Positions 25,597-35,305 of a DNA stretch of 64,000 bases are shown here, one piece after another; the stretch's first letter is position 1, and each line of letters begins with the position of its first letter. The notes under the pieces are model-generated. The model had not been told where the DNA came from and searched no databases. It saw only the letters and a program-made list of their open reading frames with translations. The stretch spans positions 1 to 64,000 of the forward strand of contig CAYZXL010000002.1 in the NCBI GenBank assembly GCA_964482435.1. The letters are read 5' to 3'. A program made the position numbers and the translations under genes. Origin of the DNA: CAYZXL01 sp964482435. Its GTDB lineage: Bacteria; Auribacterota; JABMQX01.

Positions 25597-26393
25597 GCTC
25601 CCATGACGACTCTCATGCCACGGTTCTCAAAGCGCCGCTGGACGGATTTCATCAATTCGTCTGTAGGTGGACGAAACCGTTCAAGTTCGTTCTTCCGTCC
25701 TAATCTCTTATATTTCTCCGATGCCATTCGGTGATATGCCAGGAGGGAGACATCCCTCAGCTTCTTCAACGAAGCCACAAAATCGGCGACAGCATCAATG
25801 TTCTCTTTCGTATCCGTTATTCCGGGGACGACGAGAAATCGAATAACCACTCTTTTGTCCAGCCCGTCAAGAGTTCTCAAATTATCCACGATGGAGCGAT
25901 TGGAAACGCCAGTATCTTTTTCGTGTTCAGAATCGTCCATGAGCTTCAAGTCGTAAAGAAAAAGGTCAACGCTGTCGAGAAAAGAAGCGAACACTTCAGC
26001 GGGAGCATAACCGGACGTGTCGAGACAGGTGTGAAGGTTTTTTCCCTTACATGCATCGAGGAGCGAACCCAGAAATTTGGGCTGTGCCAGAGGTTCACCT
26101 CCCGAGAAAGTCACACCGCCGCCGGATTCCTCGAAGAACAGAATGTCCTTTTGAACTTCCTCCATGACCTCTTTGACGTCAACAACTCTGCCGATTACCT
26201 CCCGTGTCGGCACACCATCGCTATTTTCAGGAAACACGGCGCGGATTATTGTCTCCGGTTCGGGATTCTGTCCCTCCGGATTGTGGCACCACGGACATTT
26301 CAAGGGACATCCTTTGAAGAAAACCGTTGTTCGGATACCCGGCCCATCATGAATCGCAAACCGCTTGATGTCGAATATGGTTCCCGTCTGCAT
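25593..26393 (-). CDS. hypE: glycyl-radical enzyme activating protein (radical SAM)
   Basis: Radical SAM activase of 266 residues that installs the glycyl radical on the dehydratase encoded by the next gene (4-bp overlap). The N-terminus GTIFDIKRFAIHDGPGIRTT and CPLKCPWCHN with C29, C33 and C36 bind the [4Fe-4S]-SAM cluster. TFSGGEPLAQP and LDTSGYAP are further family motifs. The region between the CxxxCxxC loop and SGGEP is short and has no extra cysteine clusters, so this is a pyruvate-formate-lyase-activase-like form without the ferredoxin insert. No strong ribosome site is seen before the ATG. First gene of the pair. Confidence 0.9.
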   Translation of the reverse strand: MQTGTIFDIKRFAIHDGPGIRTTVFFKGCPLKCPWCHNPEGQNPEPETIIRAVFPENSDGVPTREVIGRVVDVKEVMEEVQKDILFFEESGGGVTFSGGEPLAQPKFLGSLLDACKGKNLHTCLDTSGYAPAEVFASFLDSVDLFLYDLKLMDDSEHEKDTGVSNRSIVDNLRTLDGLDKRVVIRFLVVPGITDTKENIDAVADFVASLKKLRDVSLLAYHRMASEKYKRLGRKNELERFRPPTDELMKSVQRRFENRGMRVVMGA

Positions 26394-26536
26394 GTTTCGT
26401 TGGTGGTTCTTCCGCGGCTTCGCAGCTCTTACTTGTGTTTCGGATTCAGCAGAATATCCGCCCCTCGATTTTCCCCTATTTCAAAGTAACCCACAAGAGG
26501 AACTTCGTGGTTCGAAACCCTTCTGCGCGGCTCGCA

Positions 26537-28792
26537 CTATGGCTCCCGACGCGGCTCCACGCCGAGAAGGTGCCGCACGAAAAAATCCTGGCGCCGCCGG
26601 TTGCCGTAGGGTGTTTCGCCAGCCCCGTGCCCGGTGCTCGGTATCACCAGCATGTCAAAGTCCTTATCCGCCTTTATCAGGGCATTGACCATCTGCATGC
26701 TGGAAGCCGGGTCAACGTTTCTGTCCATTTCGCCGACGATGAGGAGGAGTTTTCCCTGGAGCCTGTGCGCCTGAGTCACATTGGACTGCTCACTGTAGTG
26801 CGGGCCGACCGGCCAACCCATCCAGAGTTCATTCCACCAGATTTTGTCCATGCGATTGTCATGACAACCGCAGTCGCAGACGGCAACCTTGTAGAAATCG
26901 CCGTGGGCGAGGAGCGCACGCAAGGCGCTCTGTCCGCCCGCCGACCCGCCATAGATGCCAACGCGCGTGATATCCATATAGGGGCGTTTCGCCGCAGCAG
27001 CCTTGATCCACAGAATGCGGTCGGGAAAACCAGAGTCTCCCAGATTCTTCCAGCAAACGTCGTGGAATTTCTTGGAACGGTTCGACGTCCCCATGCCATC
27101 AATCATGACCACAATGAATCCCAATTCCGCCATTGCCTGCGCGCTGTAGTAAGACCTGAACCCCTTTGGGACAAATGACCCCTGTGGTCCTGCGTAAATC
27201 TCTTCGATCACGGGGTACTTACTATCAGGGTCGAAATTCGTCGGACGGAAGATGACTCCGTAGATGTCCGTTTGTCCGTCGCGGCCTTTGGCGATAAACG
27301 GCTCCGGAGCTTGCCATCCGGTCTTGAGCAACTCCGCCCAATCAGCCTTCTCAAGTTCGCACACCAGCTTCCCATCCTCTGCTCGCCGCAGTTCCGTGAC
27401 GGGCGCCATGTCCACGCGAGACCAGGTGTCAATCAAGAACTTCCGGTCGGGAGAGAATTCAACGGAGTGGGTGCCATCTCCTTCTGTCAGAATGGTCAGT
27501 CCCCTCCCGTCGAAATTGACGCGGCAATAGTGGACGTAGTAAGGGTCCTGGTCGGGTCGAATTCCGCCGGCGCGAAACCAGATTTGTCGTTTCTCTTCGT
27601 CCACATTGTCCACCCGCCGCACAACCCACTCGCCCCTGGTGATCTGGTTTTTCACGCGACCCGTCGCTTCGTCGTAAAGGTAAACGTGGTTCCATCCGTC
27701 GCGCTCCGACATCCAGATGATTTCATGCGTGCCCTCGACGTGGTGCATGAACAACTTGTGAGCGTAATCAAGAAAGGTTTCGCTGCGCTCTTCAATAATG
27801 GTACGTGGCTCGCCGGTGGAGGCATCAGCCGCGATGACACGCAGCACCTGATGCCCTCGTTCGTTATAAAGAAATGTAAAGTGCCGCGAGTCGCTCTCCC
27901 ATCGGATTTCGTTCGTGCTCCAGGGATTGGCAAACAGCTCGCTGGAGATGGAAATATTCCTTCTCTCCGCGATGTCGAAAAGCTGCGGCGTTGAAACCGG
28001 AATCCTGTCCCCGGGCTTAGGGTACAGGAAAGAGTGCAACCTCGGTTGAACCTGGTCTTTTGGCGACGACTCGACGAAGTACACCTTCCGGTCATCTCCT
28101 TTTTTCGTCCGCAGAACCACGACCTTTTGCGAATCCGGCGACCAGAAGACTTTTCCGGAATATTCGTCTTCTGCATTTCCATCCGTGCTCAGAGCAAATT
28201 CTTCACCATCATCGAGGTTTTGAATGTAAACGTTGTGCTCCTTGAAGAAAGCGAGCCACTTGCCGTCGGGCGATTGGGTGCGGAAGGAGAATTTTGGCCG
28301 ACTGCCCCGAGGTCTTCTCTTCCCTTCCGGTTTCGCAGGCGCCTTGGGTGATTCGATTTCGGTGATGGCGTAGTTGTCGAGGTTGCACTTCCACTCTTTG
28401 CTCTCCGCAGCGAACCGAATCGCATTCTCGCCTTCGACGAACTCGATTCCCTCCATCGGCAAATCAGCGCCGTCGTATCGCTTGCCGGTCTTTTCGGAAA
28501 GGGCGGAGGCCAGCCTTGAGTGGTCGAAAGCAAGCTTGCGAGCGCCTGCGACAGCGTCCACTACGATGAATTCCCTGGCGCCGGCTGGCAAGTCGTTGCG
28601 ATACCAGAAACGAGTATTGTCAGCGAACCAGTGCGCTTTGACCCTCGCCCTGAAGACCTTATTCTCCGTCATCTTGCGGAGGTTGTTGGCGCGCTCATAA
28701 TCCGAGCGCGTTCCCCGGCCATTCGCAAGGTTCCAGGTCGAGAGAAACCCAAAAAGGCAAAAGCTAATTACTCTCCAACGGATGATTCTCAC
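26537..28792 (-). CDS. secreted S9 family peptidase (dipeptidyl peptidase IV-like)
   Basis: Exported serine peptidase of 751 residues. The N-terminal signal is RIIRWRVISFCLFGFLSTWNL-like, about 22 residues. A beta-propeller domain (DPPIV_N) follows, with WSPDSQKVVVLRTKKGD, WESDSRHFTFLYNERG and WMSERDGWNHVYLY. The alpha/beta hydrolase domain has the triad S617 (YGGSAGGQ), D690 (GEMDRNVD) and H722 (STGHGAG). It would release dipeptides from proline-containing peptides, which fits the adjacent hydroxyproline enzyme pair. I chose GTG at 28792: GGAGG lies seven bases before it and the signal peptide begins there. The frame continues 36 codons upstream without signal. Confidence 0.9.
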   Translation of the reverse strand: MRIIRWRVISFCLFGFLSTWNLANGRGTRSDYERANNLRKMTENKVFRARVKAHWFADNTRFWYRNDLPAGAREFIVVDAVAGARKLAFDHSRLASALSEKTGKRYDGADLPMEGIEFVEGENAIRFAAESKEWKCNLDNYAITEIESPKAPAKPEGKRRPRGSRPKFSFRTQSPDGKWLAFFKEHNVYIQNLDDGEEFALSTDGNAEDEYSGKVFWSPDSQKVVVLRTKKGDDRKVYFVESSPKDQVQPRLHSFLYPKPGDRIPVSTPQLFDIAERRNISISSELFANPWSTNEIRWESDSRHFTFLYNERGHQVLRVIAADASTGEPRTIIEERSETFLDYAHKLFMHHVEGTHEIIWMSERDGWNHVYLYDEATGRVKNQITRGEWVVRRVDNVDEEKRQIWFRAGGIRPDQDPYYVHYCRVNFDGRGLTILTEGDGTHSVEFSPDRKFLIDTWSRVDMAPVTELRRAEDGKLVCELEKADWAELLKTGWQAPEPFIAKGRDGQTDIYGVIFRPTNFDPDSKYPVIEEIYAGPQGSFVPKGFRSYYSAQAMAELGFIVVMIDGMGTSNRSKKFHDVCWKNLGDSGFPDRILWIKAAAAKRPYMDITRVGIYGGSAGGQSALRALLAHGDFYKVAVCDCGCHDNRMDKIWWNELWMGWPVGPHYSEQSNVTQAHRLQGKLLLIVGEMDRNVDPASSMQMVNALIKADKDFDMLVIPSTGHGAGETPYGNRRRQDFFVRHLLGVEPRREP

Positions 28793-29323
28793 CGTCTGAC
28801 CTCCTCCTGTCTTGGGACAAGCAGTGTTCAAACCTTCTCTGCTGAAAGCACTCATTTGTCGGGCCGGATTTCCAGATCGGCGCACAGGAGAGCGCCTCAC
28901 GCCGGAGACGAGTCTTTATGCCGCGAACGGGTTCCGCGGGACAACCTGCACTGATCTCGTACACCTACGCCCGCTTGGTAGCCTGCCGACGCTGACAGAC
29001 CGATTGGCAGGCTGAGCAGCTCGTCTGGGGCGTCCGGGCAATCCCCCGGCAAACTGCCTGGTTGTTCTGGATTACTGCCGATATATACCGTTTTCCTTAG
29101 CGGCGCGTCCATCCCGGTCTGTGTTCTCAGGGGTTGTGGCAGTTGCGCTCGCATTCGCCTCGCGGCCTCCCTTTCTCACGGCCTTCTGCCAGCCGGGGAG
29201 TCGGACCTTCGATGATTTGCAGCCATGTTGTGTCAGACTCACGCGAGAAATCAATCTTTCCACTGGCTGCGGCCAGGCTATAATTGTGACAAATTGAAAA
29301 CGGCCTCGCCGAGGAGAGTCACG
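28793..29323. other. intergenic region between divergent genes
   Basis: This 531-base gap separates the S9 peptidase gene (minus) from the UroD-like gene (plus). The only elements I can support are the TATAAT and dyad at 29263-29284. GCTGAGCAGC at 29011-29020 is a short palindrome of unknown meaning. No RNA gene or further coding frame is convincing. Confidence 0.5.
29263..29284 (+). promoter_or_regulatory. -10 box with dyad in the spacer, before the UroD-like gene
   Basis: TATAAT at 29279-29284 would start transcription about 33 bases before the ATG. The -35 (CTTTCC) is poor. The dyad CTGGC, four bases, GCCAG at 29263-29276 fills the spacer, as an operator would. The weak -35 suggests an activator or repressor is involved. 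Confidence 0.4.
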
Positions 29324-30334
29324 ATGACAAAGCGCGAAATTATGCGGATGGTTCTTGAGGGAAAGCATCCCCCTTACGTTCCCTGGTCAATGGGATTCAC
29401 GAAGGAAGCGAAGGAAAAGCTCCTCGAACACTATGGATGCTCTGACCTGGAAGTTCCTCTCAGGAATCACATTCTGAAGCTCGGGAGAGACATCGGCTTT
29501 TTCACAGACCTTGGCGATGATCGCGTCCAGGACGGGTTCGGCGTCGTCTGGAACCGAAGCGTGGACAAGGACATCGGCAACGTGGAAGGCTGCCTCCTGC
29601 CTGATCCCACGCTGGCGGGCTACGTTTTTCCCAACCCTCTTGACCCTCGGTTCTTCGAGGACATCCCTGAAAAAATCGCCCAATTCCCCGACCGGTTTCG
29701 GGTATTTCAAATCGGCTTTTCGCTTTATGAACGCGCCTGGACTTTGCGCGGTTTGGAAAAGCTCCTCATGGATTTCGTCGCGCACCCCGACTTTGTGCAC
29801 CAGCTATTCGCGGCAATTGCCGATTACAACATCGCGCAGACAGGAGAGGCGCTGAAATACGACATTGACGCCGTTTACTTCGGCGACGACTGGGGGCAGC
29901 AGCGCGGTCTGCAAATGGGTCCAAAAACCTGGCACGAGTTCATCTACCCCGTCCTCAAGCGTATGTATGGTGTGGTCCGCCGCGCAGGCAAGTTCGTCAT
30001 GATTCACTGCTGCGGGGACGTTGACGAGCTGTTCGAGGACTTAATCGCCGCTGGCGTGAATTGCTTCAATCCTTTTCAGCCGGAAGTGATGGACGTTTAC
30101 TCTCTCCTCCCTCGGTATCGCGGGCGACTTGCCTTCCACGGCGGCTTGTCAACTCAGAGGACGTTGCCCTTCGGCGCCGTCGAGGACGTGAAGGCCGAAA
30201 CGCGACGCCTGCTCGAGCTGGGGCGAGACGGCGGCTACATCTTCGCCCCCGCGCATGACGTGGAAGGCGACGTCCCTTTGGAAAACATGCTTGCGATGAT
30301 AGAAGTCGTTCAGGGTCAACCGGAGGCCCGTTAG
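29324..30334 (+). CDS. uroporphyrinogen decarboxylase (UroD) family protein
   Basis: TIM-barrel protein of 336 residues in the UroD/MtaA superfamily (MTKREIMRMVLEGKHPPYVPW; YFGDDWGQQRGLQMGPKTWHEF; IHCCGDVDELFEDLIAAGV; FHGGLSTQRTLPFG). Many copies in Planctomycetota-like genomes are not haem enzymes but resemble corrinoid methyltransferases; HCCGD and the absence of other haem genes favour that reading. GAGGAGAG precedes the ATG at 29324. A longer frame from 29225 would cross the promoter. The transporter gene follows after four bases, so the two form an operon and may handle the same compound. Confidence 0.85.
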   Translation: MTKREIMRMVLEGKHPPYVPWSMGFTKEAKEKLLEHYGCSDLEVPLRNHILKLGRDIGFFTDLGDDRVQDGFGVVWNRSVDKDIGNVEGCLLPDPTLAGYVFPNPLDPRFFEDIPEKIAQFPDRFRVFQIGFSLYERAWTLRGLEKLLMDFVAHPDFVHQLFAAIADYNIAQTGEALKYDIDAVYFGDDWGQQRGLQMGPKTWHEFIYPVLKRMYGVVRRAGKFVMIHCCGDVDELFEDLIAAGVNCFNPFQPEVMDVYSLLPRYRGRLAFHGGLSTQRTLPFGAVEDVKAETRRLLELGRDGGYIFAPAHDVEGDVPLENMLAMIEVVQGQPEAR

Positions 30335-30338
30335 CTTC

Positions 30339-31673
30339 ATGCGACTCCCCAACTTACTCGCCACAAGGATAGGACGACTCGTTGCCTTCTTCTTTCTGTA
30401 CGTCACGGAGGGTCTCCCGCTTGGCTTCACCGCGACAGCTGTGGCCACACAAATGCGCCGACTTGGCGTCGGGCCTGCCGCCATCGGCGTATTCGTGGGG
30501 ACTCTCTACCTCCCCTGGAGCTGGAAGTGGTTGATGGGGCCGTTCGTTGACGTGCTCTACTCGGACCGCCTCGGCCGTCGGCGGGCGTGGATCGTCGCAA
30601 CGCAGGTTCTCATGGTCGTGATGCTGTTAGCGAGCATGCCTGTTGACTATGCCACGGAAATCAAACTGTTCACGATTCTGATTATGGTCCTTAACGTCTT
30701 TGGCGCAACACAGGACGTTGCCATAGACGCCCTCGCTTGCGGCGTGCTGAGCGAGAAAGAACGCGGGTTGGCCAACGGCCTGATGTTCGCAGGAGCCTAT
30801 GTGGGCCAGGCGATCGGAGGCTCCGGAGTTCTCTTCCTGGCGGGCTACATGGAGTTCAACCGCACGTTTGTGTTCGTGGCTGGGTGTATTCTGTTTGTGA
30901 CGCTCTCTGTGTCGTTGGGATTGCGCGAGGCCAAGACGGCCCCTCGCGCCCGCGTGTCCGGGGCACGGTTTCGCTCCATCCTCGTCGAGATTCGGAGCTA
31001 TTCTAAGCAAGCCCTCAAGGCGTTTTTTGGCACGCGACCCGCCCGCGCAGGCCTCGTTTTCGCCCTTCTTCCTGCGGGAGCGTATTCACTCTCCCTTGCC
31101 CTGGGTTCGAACGTAGCGGTTGAGATCGGCCTGACCAATTCTGAAATTGCTCTCCTGACGCTGATTTGCACGATTATCTCGGCCGTCGGGTGCGTCATCG
31201 GCGGGTTTCTCTCCGACCGATTTGGACGAAGGAGGATGCTCGCTCTTTATCTCATTGGTACAGCCATCCCAACCATTTATTTTGCGATTGTCATGAGCCG
31301 ACATGGCTGGATCATGCCCGTCAACCCGCGAATGCCAAACCGTCCGACCGCGCCGCAAACCCTGATTAACTCCTACTGGACCGCAAGCATTGTGTACTCA
31401 GTTTTTCAGGGCTTGATGTACGGCACACGCACTGCCCTTTTCATGGACATCTGCACGCCCGCTGTCGCCGCAACGCAGTTCACCGCATACATGGCCTTGC
31501 TGAATCTTGTCATCGGGTGCTCCTCAATATGGCAGGGGCAGACCATCAAGGCCTGGGGCTATCCAGCCACGCTGGCGATTGATGCGGCTGCCGGCCTAAT
31601 CTGCATCTTAGTTTTGCCTTTGATGAGGAAGACCAGCCAGGCACCGGGATTGGAGCAGTCGAGCGCGGGTTGA
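30339..31673 (+). CDS. MFS transporter, AmpG-like
   Basis: Integral membrane permease of 444 residues with about 12 helices. AmpG-like hallmarks are LYVTEGLPLGFTATAVATQM in helix 1, GTLYLPWSWKWLMGPFVD, and GATQDVAIDALACG; these recall muropeptide and acetyl-CoA carriers. The loop DRFGRRR is typical of the superfamily. It starts four bases after the UroD-like gene and is therefore co-transcribed with it. The substrate might be a cell-wall fragment or the substrate or product of the partner enzyme; the sequence does not decide. Confidence 0.87.
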   Translation: MRLPNLLATRIGRLVAFFFLYVTEGLPLGFTATAVATQMRRLGVGPAAIGVFVGTLYLPWSWKWLMGPFVDVLYSDRLGRRRAWIVATQVLMVVMLLASMPVDYATEIKLFTILIMVLNVFGATQDVAIDALACGVLSEKERGLANGLMFAGAYVGQAIGGSGVLFLAGYMEFNRTFVFVAGCILFVTLSVSLGLREAKTAPRARVSGARFRSILVEIRSYSKQALKAFFGTRPARAGLVFALLPAGAYSLSLALGSNVAVEIGLTNSEIALLTLICTIISAVGCVIGGFLSDRFGRRRMLALYLIGTAIPTIYFAIVMSRHGWIMPVNPRMPNRPTAPQTLINSYWTASIVYSVFQGLMYGTRTALFMDICTPAVAATQFTAYMALLNLVIGCSSIWQGQTIKAWGYPATLAIDAAAGLICILVLPLMRKTSQAPGLEQSSAG

Positions 31674-31804
31674 TTCGGGTCTAAATCAGACTTCGTGCTC
31701 CGGTCCGTAAATGCGGCGACGTATTTCTCTCGACACGATGATGGCGCGGGGAAGGATTTGCGATCGCCCCGTTCGCGGTCTTGCCCGCTCGACGTGCCCG
31801 TCCC

Positions 31805-33400
31805 CTATTTGACAAACTGGGCCACAAAATACTTCGGTGTCAAGTCATTACCGGTTGCCCGGGCGATCATCTCGCTCCAATGGTGAAGTGCCCCCGGACC
31901 GAACACCTTGTCACAAAGGAATTCTCCGACCTTCTCTTGCCCCACATAACTCACCCCCTCATCCGATTCAAGCTCCAGAATCCTGTGGACAATGTGGTGA
32001 TGAAGTTGTGATGCGAACAGCTCACCTAACATGTAGTTGTGATAGTAGCACGGCGCGGTCACAAAGTGGGTTTTCGATGCCCATGCCCCAGGAATTGGGC
32101 CCGGAGGTTTCTTTAAGAACTGATAGTCTTCCTTCATCTCCCACCAGAGCGAATCTAAGTCCTGGTCCGGATTCGCGTAAAGCTCCTTTTCAAAATGGTA
32201 CATCACCATTGCCCAGCGGGCGAAAATGAGCTGTTGGAGCCGGGTGCATTTCTGGCATACCTTCTCGAGGAGAGCTCGCTTTTCGTCCGATAGCCCAAGC
32301 ATATCACGCATCCATCCGGCATTTCGGCTCAAACGGCCAAAAAATACGGCTATCCCTTCCGTGGTGAAAGCGTGTGCGGGGACTCGCAGCAGATAAGGCT
32401 GCTTGTGGTCGTGGTACTTGCTATAGAGCGCGTGTCCCAGCTCGTGCAGGAGCGTCTCCATCCAGCGCTCATCGTTTTTGAGGTTGCAGAGGATTCGCAC
32501 GTCGCCCTCGCGGTCAATGTCGGTGCTGAAGGCGTGCTGCGATTTCCTTTCCTTTTCGTACAGGTCGCTTCTGGCGAGGATGTCATCAACAGGAAGCCCG
32601 ATACTCGCATAGAATCTCTGCGCCAACTCCTTGACACTGGCTCGACGGTAAAAGGCGTCCAAGTCCACGTCATAGACCAGAGGAGCACGCTGAAAAAACG
32701 AATCGTGATAGTGCCACGGCATCAAATCCGCCGGCACCACGCCGTACTCCTTCGCCAGAGTGCGGTCCAACTCATCCTTCAGCTGTCCGAAGGTTTCATT
32801 GGTGGCCTCGTGAAGTTCGGCAAAAATCTCGTCCAGTTCCTTTCGACTCTGCTCACTCGTCGTCAGAGAAAGCGTGTGGTAATTGTCGAACCCGAGGGCT
32901 TGCGCCGCACGGTTCCGCAACTTCACCAGTTGGAGCAAATCGGCCGCAACCGCTTCGCCTGCCTGATTGCTCGCTCTCCAGGCTGTCTCTCGCTTGAAAG
33001 AGTCTTTCTCGCTTGTCAGAAGTCTGTTGATGTCGTTAAGGGTGACCCTTTTTCCTTCGATTGTGCTGCGAAACGTGTTGAACTCCCTCGTTACTCTCGT
33101 GCTTAGTGCAACAATCTTCTCTAATAAACCGGGGTCTATCTGATTCTCGAGATACTCGTTGTACAACCTGTCCAGTTGTCGGGCGAGCGCTGCATCCCTG
33201 ACGCTTCCTGACTCTTTGAGCTCGTTCAGAAAAGCGAACTCTTGCCGGCTGCTGTAAATCCGGCAAATCTCAAGCCTCAGTTCACTGAGCCGGTCGTAAT
33301 CTTGCTGGCTCCCGGTGACTGAGGCATCCCAGTGAGCGATGTTCGCCTCTCTGTTCAAAGGCTTGGTTCTTTCAACGTGAGCCGCTATGAACTTTTCCAA
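31805..33400 (-). CDS. M2-like zinc metallopeptidase
   Basis: Zinc peptidase of 531 residues in the M2/M3 superfamily. HELGH at about 319-323 and the glutamate of TTEGIAVFFGRL (about 348) bind zinc. RWAMVMYHFEKELYANPDQDLDSLWWEM and the N-terminal helical part are typical of bacterial relatives of angiotensin-converting enzyme. There is no export signal, so it likely trims peptides in the cytoplasm, matching uptake of peptides in this region. I chose the TTG at 33400 (LEKFIAAHVERTKP) because AAGGAG lies six bases before it; the frame extends 37 codons upstream without conserved features. It converges on the transporter gene. Confidence 0.85.
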   Translation of the reverse strand: MEKFIAAHVERTKPLNREANIAHWDASVTGSQQDYDRLSELRLEICRIYSSRQEFAFLNELKESGSVRDAALARQLDRLYNEYLENQIDPGLLEKIVALSTRVTREFNTFRSTIEGKRVTLNDINRLLTSEKDSFKRETAWRASNQAGEAVAADLLQLVKLRNRAAQALGFDNYHTLSLTTSEQSRKELDEIFAELHEATNETFGQLKDELDRTLAKEYGVVPADLMPWHYHDSFFQRAPLVYDVDLDAFYRRASVKELAQRFYASIGLPVDDILARSDLYEKERKSQHAFSTDIDREGDVRILCNLKNDERWMETLLHELGHALYSKYHDHKQPYLLRVPAHAFTTEGIAVFFGRLSRNAGWMRDMLGLSDEKRALLEKVCQKCTRLQQLIFARWAMVMYHFEKELYANPDQDLDSLWWEMKEDYQFLKKPPGPIPGAWASKTHFVTAPCYYHNYMLGELFASQLHHHIVHRILELESDEGVSYVGQEKVGEFLCDKVFGPGALHHWSEMIARATGNDLTPKYFVAQFVK

Positions 33401-33646
33401 CTTCCACTCCTTTCCGTCAGGTGAACAACCCGAAAGGAAACCGCTGTACCGCAAATCACGGTTTTTCGTTGATAGAAATCTGGCATCTGAAGCTCCCGCG
33501 GAGTGGCTCAACAGGCGTATGGGCTACTGTCCTCATATCGTCCTCGTGCGGCTGCACTCCGGCCACAGACCGGCCGACGGCCATCGCCGCCAAACACATC
33601 CGGCGAGTTGGCATTATAGCGTTACACTCTCTGCCGGTGAGAACTA

Positions 33647-35305
33647 TCACGGTCTTCCTCCGATAATGCCGCCGGGCCACCGCTCGAGCGTCAGAGGGTC
33701 ATGCCCGGGCAGGACGATGTCTGCCAGAGACCGGATTTTGTCCATTGCTCGGCGGCAGGCCCCCTCGTCGGGGGTTCGGGCAGGACGGTCTCGCTCGACG
33801 TTTTCGTATTTATAAACGACGTCCCCGGTGAGAACCACCGGCCCGACGTGCGTTCGCACCAGCACCCCCTGACTCCCCGACGTGTGGCAACCCAGCGGAA
33901 GCACCCGCACCCCAGGCACGATCTCCTCATCCTCGACGAGCTGCAACGCCTCAGGCCTCGCCGCAAGCGCTTTTCTTACGTCCGGCGCAATTCGGTCTCG
34001 CGGAGTGGAATTCTCTTCATATTCGCGGCGGTTGACGACGAAACGGGCGTTGGGGAAAGCGTCAAAGTAATCGTAATGGTCGGGATGAAGGTGGGTCGCA
34101 ATGACGTGGCTCACATTCGCGGGGTCAATTCCGCGACGCTTAAGAGCTTCAACGGTGCGCTCCTCTGGCAATTGTTTAACGCCGCCGGGGATGTACTGGG
34201 CGGTGGACTTGCTGAACTCTTCCGGATACTTCGGGCCAGTCTCGACGAGGATCGGTCGCTGCCCGCCTTCGATCACCCAGATGTACAGAAAGTACGTGCT
34301 GGTTTCCTGGCTATTGCTGTCCTGGAAAGTGATGTAGTCGCGAACCTGGCATTCGCCGACTTTGATTGCCCGGATGGTGTATTTGGGTGCCCCGGCAGGA
34401 GCAGGTGGCCAGCGGTCGAGTGTGCCCGGGTCGTGGCTCGGCAGGACGACGTCAGCTCTGGAACGGATTTTCGCCATCGCCGCGCGACATTCCTCGAGGT
34501 CGCTGAAGATGCCCGGCGGAACGTTTCGCTCAAAGTTGGCAAGCAACGGAACTGTGTCCCCTGTGAGCACCACCCGGCCGTAGGCAGTGTTCACGCAGAA
34601 GGCCATCGAACCGGGCGTGTGTCCCCCGATCCAGAACGATTCAACCCCCGGTAAGACTTCCTGGTCCTCGACGAGAACCAGTCGCTCCCGGCACTGTATG
34701 TTGCTCGTGAACTCGCGCAGAACACGCGCATGTCCCCAGCTCGGAGCCGCTGCTGTGGCGCCCTCCCATTCCTTCTTTCCGATATAAACTCCGGCTTTGG
34801 TGTAAAGTGGCAAGTCGTCCACGTGGTCAAAGTGCAGATGCGTGATCAAGACGTGGCCGATGTCCTCGGGCGCCAGACCGAACCTCCGGAGCTGAGCGGG
34901 AGTGCTTTCGCGTTGGTCCTGGGTGATTGGCTGACGCAGCACGGGGGCAGCGCCGCGATTCATCTCCGCTACGTCAGTCAGCCCGGCATCCACCATGATG
35001 GGTTTTTCGCCCCCCAGAATCAACCAGAAGTAAAGCGCGTAATCGTAGGTTTCGCCGTTGTCGCCCCCGTGGAAGGCGTGGTTGCCGGCGATCTTGCAGA
35101 CTCCGTTTCGCAAAGCATAAATCCGGTATGTGGGGACGACTCTGTTTTTCGCCAGAGTCTCCGAGGAGGGTGGAGCTGCCACCGCCATAGCCCCACCCCG
35201 CTGCATACTCCAGCCAGCAAGGGTCCACAGCAGCAAACCTGCCAGCCAGCGCCCGCCCTTTCCTCGAACGTTTTGTTCACTCGTTGTCACTGGTTCTTCC
35301 TCCAT
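33647..35305 (-). CDS. protein with two tandem metallo-beta-lactamase-fold domains, exported
   Basis: A 552-residue protein with an N-terminal hydrophobic signal (GGRWLAGLLLWTLAGWSMQ). Two complete MBL domains of about 240 residues follow. The first has THLHFDH (H156, H158, D160, H161), GGHTPGS, TGDTV and LPSHDP. The second has THLHPDH, GCHTSGS, TGDVV and LPGHDP. All metal ligands of a dinuclear site are kept in both halves, so both may be active. They resemble N-acyl homoserine lactonase-like MBL proteins. It overlaps the 3' end of the GH116 gene by 19 bp, so translation is coupled to that enzyme. The substrate is unknown; an ester or lactone of a sugar is a guess. Confidence 0.85.
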   Translation of the reverse strand: MEEEPVTTSEQNVRGKGGRWLAGLLLWTLAGWSMQRGGAMAVAAPPSSETLAKNRVVPTYRIYALRNGVCKIAGNHAFHGGDNGETYDYALYFWLILGGEKPIMVDAGLTDVAEMNRGAAPVLRQPITQDQRESTPAQLRRFGLAPEDIGHVLITHLHFDHVDDLPLYTKAGVYIGKKEWEGATAAAPSWGHARVLREFTSNIQCRERLVLVEDQEVLPGVESFWIGGHTPGSMAFCVNTAYGRVVLTGDTVPLLANFERNVPPGIFSDLEECRAAMAKIRSRADVVLPSHDPGTLDRWPPAPAGAPKYTIRAIKVGECQVRDYITFQDSNSQETSTYFLYIWVIEGGQRPILVETGPKYPEEFSKSTAQYIPGGVKQLPEERTVEALKRRGIDPANVSHVIATHLHPDHYDYFDAFPNARFVVNRREYEENSTPRDRIAPDVRKALAARPEALQLVEDEEIVPGVRVLPLGCHTSGSQGVLVRTHVGPVVLTGDVVYKYENVERDRPARTPDEGACRRAMDKIRSLADIVLPGHDPLTLERWPGGIIGGRP

